Positions 1-4,192 of a DNA stretch of 5,531 bases are shown here, piece after piece (position 1 is the first letter of the stretch; each line of letters begins with the position of its first letter). The notes beneath the pieces were generated by a model. It ran no database searches. It had not been told where the DNA came from and was given only the letters and a program-made list of their open reading frames with translations. Location of the stretch: positions 1-5,531 of the forward strand of contig DKYS01000034.1 of the NCBI GenBank assembly GCA_002493395.1, read 5' to 3'. Both the position numbers and the translations under genes were made by a program. This DNA is from Turicibacter sp. UBA7094 (GTDB taxonomy: Bacteria > Bacillota_I > Bacilli_A > MOL361 > Turicibacteraceae).

Positions 1-419
1 CCATATCCCATCGTCTTTTTATGACGCTCGGTGAGGGCGAGTTGGTTACGCTTGTCACACGCCTCTAGCTTGATTGTCAATTCTTTTAATAATTCAATGA
101 GTTCGAGTTTAAGTTCTTGTGCCACGTCTTCTCGCTTGATGAGTTTCATGATCGCTTTTGACAGTTTATAGTAATACTTTTTCGTCTGTTTGCTTGATTT
201 TGCGACTTGTTTCATCGTCTTGTGCGTCGATTTTAACACGATTTTATTTTGTTTAACCAAGTAAGGAATTCGTGAAACCGCCTCTTGATAAAGCGCGGGA
301 TCGACTTCTTGTAATTGCGTTAAAAGTTCTAGCAATTCTTGCTCCTCTAATTCTTGCCATACTTTGGCTTCTTCGTTTGCGTATGGGGCATTCATCTTCG
401 TTATCTTTTTTTCCATCAT
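1..419 (-). CDS. Unknown charged helical protein, 3' end outside the window
   Basis: The reading frame is open from ATG at 419 to the left edge: 139 full codons plus two bases, starting MMEKKITKMNAPYANEEAKV. A strong AAGGAGGA site (426-433) lies 7 bases before the first ATG, and a second ATG follows directly (416). I do not recognise the family. The visible part has no signal peptide or membrane segment. It is rich in Lys, Glu and Leu. An acidic amphipathic stretch (residues 20-40) is followed by a conserved-looking ALYQEAVSRIPYLVKQNK segment (42-59), a basic patch with a YYY run (64-97), and a probable coiled-coil helix (98-124, QELKLELIELLKELTIKLE). The C-terminus is not visible, so a later membrane anchor or catalytic domain cannot be excluded. 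The gene is divergent from the nucleotidase and has its own promoter. Certain as a gene; function unknown. Confidence 0.88.
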   Translation of the reverse strand, partial: MMEKKITKMNAPYANEEAKVWQELEEQELLELLTQLQEVDPALYQEAVSRIPYLVKQNKIVLKSTHKTMKQVAKSSKQTKKYYYKLSKAIMKLIKREDVAQELKLELIELLKELTIKLEACDKRNQLALTERHKKTMGY

Positions 420-425
420 CACGTG

Positions 426-433
426 TCCTCCTT
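426..433 (-). promoter_or_regulatory. Strong ribosome binding site of the unknown left-edge gene
   Basis: On the minus strand this reads AAGGAGGA, a near-perfect Shine-Dalgarno sequence. It is 7 bases from ATG 419 and about 10 from ATG 416, so either of the tandem ATGs could be used. The first has the more usual spacing. Confidence 0.8.
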
Positions 434-455
434 TTCCATTCCACTTTTTTTCTCT

Positions 456-464
456 ATTTTACCA
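456..464 (-). promoter_or_regulatory. Extended -10 promoter of the unknown left-edge gene
   Basis: The minus strand reads TGGTAAAAT: a TAAAAT -10 box at 456-461 preceded by a TG one base upstream, the extended -10 form. No convincing -35 box sits 16-18 bases upstream, which fits the extended type. Transcription would start near 449, giving a leader of about 30 bases before ATG 419. A perfect TTGACA at 532-537 on this strand has no matching -10 box at the right distance. Confidence 0.55.
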
Positions 465-582
465 CATCTTGTGTCTCTCTTTTCTAGATTTCAACACTTT
501 TTAGAAAAAAAAAGCCTACTTTTTATCCCCGTGTCAATTCTTGATGAACGAAGCGTGAAAATCTAATAATTGTCGATTTTTG

Positions 583-591
583 TGTTATAAT
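583..591 (+). promoter_or_regulatory. Extended -10 promoter of the nucleotidase gene
   Basis: TGTTATAAT is a consensus extended -10 element: TG at 583-584, TATAAT at 586-591. No good -35 box lies at 563-568. The predicted start point is near 597-599. This falls on the upstream in-frame ATG at 597, so that ATG would be leaderless. The 612 ATG would have a short leader carrying its own ribosome binding site. Confidence 0.65.
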
Positions 592-611
592 TTAAAATGA
601 GGTGTTATAGC

Positions 612-2123
612 ATGAAACAATTAAAAATTTATTTTACATCCGATTTACATGGTTATGTTTATCCAACTGATTATACGGACCGAACAGAAAAGCCTATGGG
701 AATCTTAAATATTTTATCAAATTATGAAAAAGATGGAAATACGCTCATTATTGACGGAGGGGATACGATTCAGGGATCGCCTTTCATGACATTCTTAAGT
801 TCACAGTCTTTAAAAAATCATCCGCTCGCTCATGTTATGAACGAAGGGGGCTATGATTATGTGACCCTTGGAAATCATGAGTTTAATTATGGGTATGACT
901 ATTTAAAATCTTACTTAACAAATTTAAACGCCAAATGTTTATGTGCCAATGTGATTGATCGCACAGATGAATTACCGTTATTTGCTTCTGATGTTAAAGT
1001 CATGGAAAACGGGTTAAAAGTCGGAATTATTGGGTTTACCACTGATTTTATCCCGATTTGGGAAAAAGCGCATAACCTTGAAAACTTTGAGGTGCGCGAT
1101 ACGTTTTCATCGATTCAAGCGATTCATGATGAATTAAAACCACAAGTGGATGTGTTAATTGGGGTTTATCATGGTGGATTTGAATACGACTTAGCGACGC
1201 ACGAACAGCTGAGCACATCATCTGAAAATATCGCTTATAAAATTTGTAAGGAACTTGCCTTTGATGTGTTGCTGACGGGACACCAACACATCCCCTTAAA
1301 AAATCACGACTTATTTGGAACGCACGTCGTTCAACCGCCCCACAATGCGAGTCAATACGCGCAAATCAACTTAACATTTGATGAGGGACAATGCCAAATC
1401 ACTTCTGATTTAAAACCGGCAGGTAACACGCCAACCCCGGCTCTTTATGAGGCGCTTCTTCCCCTTCAACAGCAAGTTCAAACGTGGTTAGATGAACCCG
1501 CTGGTTTTTTAAATCAACCGCTGCAACCAGATGAACGCATTACGATGGCGACCGAAGGATCACTTCTAGCGAACTTTATTAATCAAATCCAGTTAGAAGC
1601 CTCAGGTGCTGACCTCTCTTGTACGTCTTTTGCCAATGTAGTGAAAGGATTTAATGAAAAAGTGACGGTCCGCGATATTGTCTCAACGTATGTTTATCCG
1701 AATACACTCGTTGTCCTTGAAGTGACGGGGGCTGTTTTAAAAGAGGCGCTTGAGGTTTGTGCGTCTTATATTCACTATGAAAACAACGAGCTTTCGGTTT
1801 CGCGTCGCTTCTTACAACCAAAAGTTGCGCATTACAACTACGACTTCTTCTCAAACGTCTTTTATACGTTTGACTTAACGCAACCCGTTGGTTCACGCGT
1901 TGTTTCAATGCGTATTCACGATAAAGACGTTCAACCGACCGATCGTTTTAGTTTAGTCATGAACAACTACCGAGCAAGTGGGGTTGGGGGCTATGAATGC
2001 TTACGTGGATGCAAAGTATTAAAAGAAATCCCGATTGAAATGACCGAAATTATTATTGACTATTTTATCAAACATCAACACGTTACCGTCGATGATCGTT
2101 CCTTTATTCACGTTATCAAATAA
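612..2123 (+). CDS. Metallophosphatase / 5'-(or 2',3'-cyclic) nucleotidase, cytoplasmic type
   Basis: A 503-residue two-domain phosphoesterase of the UshA/CpdB/YunD class, which removes phosphate from nucleotides or cyclic nucleotides using two metal ions. The N-terminal calcineurin-like domain shows all expected metal motifs: D11-x-H13 (SDLHG), G50-D51 (GGDTIQG), GNHE 87-90, Asn113, His187 (YHGG) and GHQH 223-226. The C-terminal 5'-nucleotidase domain (about 296-480) has the GSLLANFINQI helix from 316 and NNYRASG (451-457), the usual substrate-binding loop. The YDFF..VFYTFDLTQPVG and NNYR context resembles cyclic-nucleotide phosphodiesterases, so exact substrate is open. There is no signal peptide, membrane segment or wall anchor, and the length is close to cytoplasmic YunD-like proteins rather than longer exported enzymes, so a cytosolic salvage role is inferred. 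Start chosen at 612: GAGGTG (599-604) is 7 bases upstream, whereas ATG 597 adds five residues and lies at the predicted transcription start. Confidence 0.93.
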   Translation: MKQLKIYFTSDLHGYVYPTDYTDRTEKPMGILNILSNYEKDGNTLIIDGGDTIQGSPFMTFLSSQSLKNHPLAHVMNEGGYDYVTLGNHEFNYGYDYLKSYLTNLNAKCLCANVIDRTDELPLFASDVKVMENGLKVGIIGFTTDFIPIWEKAHNLENFEVRDTFSSIQAIHDELKPQVDVLIGVYHGGFEYDLATHEQLSTSSENIAYKICKELAFDVLLTGHQHIPLKNHDLFGTHVVQPPHNASQYAQINLTFDEGQCQITSDLKPAGNTPTPALYEALLPLQQQVQTWLDEPAGFLNQPLQPDERITMATEGSLLANFINQIQLEASGADLSCTSFANVVKGFNEKVTVRDIVSTYVYPNTLVVLEVTGAVLKEALEVCASYIHYENNELSVSRRFLQPKVAHYNYDFFSNVFYTFDLTQPVGSRVVSMRIHDKDVQPTDRFSLVMNNYRASGVGGYECLRGCKVLKEIPIEMTEIIIDYFIKHQHVTVDDRSFIHVIK

Positions 2124-2141
2124 AAACCTAAAAAACACAAC

Positions 2142-2167
2142 AAAGCAATCCCTCTTGGGATTGCTTT
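2142..2167. terminator. Probable bidirectional Rho-independent terminator
   Basis: A perfect 11-bp stem, AAAGCAATCCC (2142-2152) with GGGATTGCTTT (2157-2167), closes a TCTT loop. On the plus strand it lies 18 bases past the nucleotidase stop and ends in TTTTATTGT. On the minus strand it is followed by GTTGTGTTTTTT, so it could also stop the converging BspA-like transcript, about 118 bases past that stop codon. Confidence 0.85.
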
Positions 2168-2204
2168 TATTGTGCCTTTTGAAAATTGAATTTAACCTCT
2201 TCTT

Positions 2205-2303
2205 AATTCTTTAAAAGCAAATTCCTCTATTTAAGAAAACGCACCTCTAAACCCATCTCTAAAAATTTTAGAATCGTTCCCAATCTACCAATAATGACAA
2301 TTT
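2205..2303 (-). repeat. Direct repeat, copy 1 (3' end and 3' UTR of BspA-like gene)
   Basis: This 99-base stretch aligns without gaps to 3942-4040 at an offset of exactly 1,737. The core (2226-2280 against 3963-4017) has about 6 differences in 55 bases by eye, including a perfect block TAAAAATTTTAGAATCGTT. Identity falls to about two thirds over the last codons of the BspA-like gene (2285-2303), where the stop codon is at the same aligned place in both copies. Within it, CTCTATTTAAG/A can form a small hairpin with the neighbouring AGGAA on the minus strand. Confidence 0.8.
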
Positions 2304-3847
2304 CGTCCTGGTTCGGTATACGGAAACCATACAGCTGTGTAGATGGCATTTGCTTGATTCCAAAGTTCCTCTAACGAGTCATCAGTTGTCGGAAGATTGC
2401 GTTCCCACCTTAAAAAAAAGTAAGTCGGTTTAATCGGAGATTTAGAAGCGGCCATGGAGATAGCTGATTCTAACTCCTCTCGAGTCTCGTATACATAATC
2501 AAACGTCACGGATTTAGATGAAGTCTCATCACTAAATCCCCCATCATTTTCCCTAAATATCGCACTTGATTGCGGACGAACGGATAAAAAATCATAAGCA
2601 TTTATCGCCGTTGAAGGGGTAATCACCACGAGTGGGGTGTTTGATTTTTCCGAAAACATATTAGTCGTTGAAGCTGTTGAGGTAGTGCACAAAGATAAAT
2701 CAACTATTTTAAGGTTCGTACACCCCGAAAACATAGAACTCATATTCGTTACCTTGCCTGTATCAAATGTTGATAAATTCAACGTCGCTAATCCACTACA
2801 ACCCGAAAACATAAAACTCATATTCGTTACGTTGCTTGTATTAAAGGACGACACATCTAACGTCTTTAACCCACTACAACTAGAAAACATAGAACTCATA
2901 TTCGTTACGTTATCTGTATCAAATGTTGAAAAGTTCAACGTCGCTAATCCTCTACAACTTGAAAACATAGAACTCATATTCGTCACCTTGCTTGTATTAA
3001 AGGATGACACATCTAATGTCTTTAACCCTCTACAACCTGAAAACATAGAACCCATATTCGTTACGTTATCAGTATTAAACCCTTTCACATCTAACTCTAT
3101 TAAATCACTACAGAAATAAAACATCTGACTCATATCTGTGACGTTGCTTGTATCAAAGGATGACACATCTAACGTTACTAAACTCATACACGTCGAAAAC
3201 ATACTATTCATGCTACTTACGTTACTTGTCTGAAAGCTTTCGGGATTAAGCGTTAACGTCTTTAACAGCGAACAACCGTAAAACATACTTTTCATATTTC
3301 CACCATTTTTCCCCACATTTTCCGTATTAAAGGATGACAAATTTAACTCTTTTAAACTAGTACAAGTAGAAAACATAGAATTCATATCTGTGACGTTGCT
3401 TGTATTAAAGGATGACACATCTAACGTCTTTAATTCTCTACAATCTGAAAACATAAAAGCCATATTCGTCACATTATCTGTGTTAAAGTTTGTCACTTTT
3501 AATTCCTTTAAACCTCTGCAAAGAAAAAACATAGAACTCATGTCTGTGACTTCGCCTGTATCTAGTCCGCTTAAGTCAATGGATATTAATCCATCCTTAT
3601 TCATAAAAGAGGTTGATAAATTTGTTGTGTTTAGTTTCACTTTCTTGGCGTTCTCTTCTTTAATTTGAAGTATAGTCATAGAATCCGGGAAAATCTTAAG
3701 ATTATTCAAACAAACCTGCTTCCCATTATACTCCCCCGGAATATAAATATCGGTAGGGTTTCCACCAGTACTTGCATTCCACCCCGTTAACAGATATTCT
3801 GTATCTGATTCAGTCACATTCCAGTCACCGATATTAAATGTTGGCAT
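2285..3847 (-). CDS. BspA-like leucine-rich-repeat (DUF285) protein without signal peptide
   Basis: A 520-residue repeat protein. Residues 1-86 form a non-repeat cap (FNIGDWNVTES..., with IYIPGEYNGKQV typical of the caps of BspA-like repeats). Residues 87-400 hold 12 repeats of about 26 residues with consensus LKTLDVSSFNTSNVTNMSSMFSGC; the last is degenerate, and repeats 4 and 5 carry 4- and 2-residue insertions. Residues 401-520 are a C-terminal module I do not recognise, rich in aromatics and ending RNCHYW. Family members are usually surface adhesins binding host or microbial proteins, but this one has no signal peptide, membrane segment, LPXTG or visible wall-binding domain, so location is uncertain. 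Start chosen at 3847 because AAAGGAG (3856-3862) lies 8 bases upstream; the ATG at 3865 begins just before that site and would add six residues (MKGVNE). Flanking 100-bp direct repeats suggest a duplicated gene unit. Phage or non-classical export is an alternative. Confidence 0.92.
   Translation of the reverse strand: MPTFNIGDWNVTESDTEYLLTGWNASTGGNPTDIYIPGEYNGKQVCLNNLKIFPDSMTILQIKEENAKKVKLNTTNLSTSFMNKDGLISIDLSGLDTGEVTDMSSMFFLCRGLKELKVTNFNTDNVTNMAFMFSDCRELKTLDVSSFNTSNVTDMNSMFSTCTSLKELNLSSFNTENVGKNGGNMKSMFYGCSLLKTLTLNPESFQTSNVSSMNSMFSTCMSLVTLDVSSFDTSNVTDMSQMFYFCSDLIELDVKGFNTDNVTNMGSMFSGCRGLKTLDVSSFNTSKVTNMSSMFSSCRGLATLNFSTFDTDNVTNMSSMFSSCSGLKTLDVSSFNTSNVTNMSFMFSGCSGLATLNLSTFDTGKVTNMSSMFSGCTNLKIVDLSLCTTSTASTTNMFSEKSNTPLVVITPSTAINAYDFLSVRPQSSAIFRENDGGFSDETSSKSVTFDYVYETREELESAISMAASKSPIKPTYFFLRWERNLPTTDDSLEELWNQANAIYTAVWFPYTEPGRNCHYW
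2648..3589 (-). repeat. Tandem 78-bp coding repeats (12 LRR units)
   Basis: Twelve units encode the DUF285 repeats, 78 bp each apart from units 4 and 5 (inserts of 12 and 6 bp) and a shorter last unit. A higher-order 156-bp period is visible in the distal part: 2761-2916 and 2917-3072 are about 90% identical by eye, and the protein alternates LATLN-STFDT and LKTLDVSSFNTS units. This points to recent two-unit duplication or gene conversion. The plus strand of this repeat stays open by chance and gives spurious antisense frames. Confidence 0.9.
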
Positions 3848-3855
3848 TTCATTTA

Positions 3856-3862
3856 CTCCTTT
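3856..3862 (-). promoter_or_regulatory. Ribosome binding site that fixes the BspA-like start
   Basis: The minus strand reads AAAGGAG, then TAAATGAA, then ATG at 3847. The spacing of 8 bases is ideal. The upstream in-frame ATG at 3865 overlaps the beginning of this site and has no comparable site of its own. Confidence 0.8.
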
Positions 3863-3887
3863 CATAAAAACACATTGACTCTTCTAT

Positions 3888-3893
3888 ATAATA
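3888..3893 (-). promoter_or_regulatory. Candidate -10 box of the BspA-like gene
   Basis: The minus strand reads TATTAT inside GCATATTATATAG, about 40 bases before the start codon. The -35 region 17 bases upstream (GCCAAC) is poor. A perfect TTGACA on this strand at 3927-3932 is too far from it (33 bases) and has only a weak partner (TTTTCT) at 17 bases. The promoter is therefore likely to lie here, between the repeat copy and the gene, but the exact boxes are uncertain. Confidence 0.4.
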
Positions 3894-3941
3894 TGCAAAA
3901 ATTAGAAAATGTTGGCACTTTTCTTCTGTCAAATGCCTTTA

Positions 3942-4040
3942 ACTTTTACAAAAGCCAGTTCCTCTATTTAAGGAAACTCACCTCTTAACCCTTTTATAAA
4001 AATTTTAGAATCGTTCCCACTCTATTGATGATGACGATTA
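3942..4040 (-). repeat. Direct repeat, copy 2 (upstream of BspA-like promoter)
   Basis: Second copy of the sequence at 2205-2303, same orientation, 1,737 bp away. On the minus strand it starts with the end of an open frame (codons N R H H Q, stop at 4022-4024) aligned to the BspA-like C-terminal codons (N C H Y W, stop at 2285-2287), then continues through the strongly conserved 3' UTR. It therefore looks like the 3' end of a gene that once stood upstream in tandem. Alternatively the 100-bp element is itself mobile or widely repeated in the genome. Confidence 0.75.
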
Positions 4041-4048
4041 GGTGTAAA

Positions 4049-4100
4049 CGAGAGTGGTAACCCCGCATTTGCCATAAGGGACGGCTCTCTTCTCTTCCCT
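4049..4100 (+). other. GC-richer patch with an interrupted stem-loop
   Basis: Thirty-two of the 60 bases at 4041-4100 are G or C, against roughly 30% in the flanks. On the plus strand GAGAG (4050-4054) pairs with CTCTC (4085-4089), and CCG (4063-4065) with CGG (4082-4084), leaving TGGTAACC unpaired. An alternative inner stem is TGGTAA (4055-4060) with TTGCCA (4069-4074). A second option, AGGGA (4077-4081) with TCCCT (4096-4100), is mutually exclusive with the outer stem. The patch lies upstream of the sulfotransferase promoter. Its role is unknown. Confidence 0.35.
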
Positions 4101-4113
4101 ATTTGTAAAATTG

Positions 4114-4142
4114 TTGCTTTTTGGTTTATTTTTTTATAAAAT
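4114..4142 (+). promoter_or_regulatory. Promoter of the aryl-sulfate sulfotransferase gene
   Basis: TTGCTT (-35, 4114-4119) and TAAAAT (-10, 4137-4142) are separated by 17 bases. An overlapping pair TTGTTG (4111-4116) and TATAAA (4135-4140) has 18. The transcription start would be near 4149, giving a leader of about 44 bases. Confidence 0.6.
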
Positions 4143-4143
4143 G

Positions 4144-4160
4144 GATATTATTTAAATATC
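4144..4160 (+). promoter_or_regulatory. Palindrome at the transcription start, possible operator
   Basis: GATATT (4144-4149), five central bases ATTTA, then AATATC (4155-4160): a perfect 6-bp inverted repeat directly downstream of the -10 box. Its position would let a bound repressor block the sulfotransferase promoter. In AT-rich DNA such a palindrome can also arise by chance. Confidence 0.35.
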
Positions 4161-4192
4161 ATGTTTTATTTTTACTTTAAAAGGAGACTAAG

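Larger units (their letters stand above)
4022..4147 (-). pseudogene. Possible 3' relic of a second gene with a related tail
   Basis: After an in-frame TAA, the minus strand is open for 41 codons and ends ...GKRREPSLMANAGLPLSFTPNRHHQ at the stop 4022-4024. The only internal ATG would give 17 residues and I see no ribosome binding site for it. The final five or six codons and everything after the stop align with the end of the BspA-like gene. The frame overlaps the plus-strand promoter of the sulfotransferase gene. A relic is my preferred reading; chance openness is quite possible. Confidence 0.3.

Noticed and set aside
509..524. AAAAAG-CCTA-CTTTTT hairpin in the divergent region
   Set aside because: The stem is only 6 bp and almost all A-T. 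No gene ends nearby for it to terminate, so it is most likely chance in an AT-rich stretch.
253..566. Small frames on both strands around 253-566
   Set aside because: Those at 253-444 (minus) and 272-487 (plus) overlap the unknown left-edge gene out of frame. The one at 354-566 runs through its start and promoter and is a T-rich shadow.
597..611. Upstream ATG 597 as the nucleotidase start
   Set aside because: It lies at the predicted transcription start of the TATAAT promoter and overlaps the Shine-Dalgarno site of ATG 612. The protein family starts directly at the beta strand before DxH.
1651..1908. 85-residue minus-strand frame inside the nucleotidase
   Set aside because: Arg/Gln/Ser-rich composition with no family features, no Shine-Dalgarno site, and fully covered by a well-supported gene.
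2637..3119. 160-residue plus-strand open frame opposite the LRR region
   Set aside because: It is the antisense of the 78-bp repeats: its repeated ENIELIFVTL motif simply mirrors the LRR codons, and it has no ribosome binding site. The same holds for 3390-3668.
2648..3589. Regular repeats as a CRISPR array
   Set aside because: The 78-bp period is in frame and encodes LRR units. There are no unique spacers between identical short repeats.
3875..3892. Plus-strand TTGACT and TATAAT as a promoter
   Set aside because: The two boxes are only 6 bases apart, far from the required 16-18, and no plus-strand gene starts nearby.
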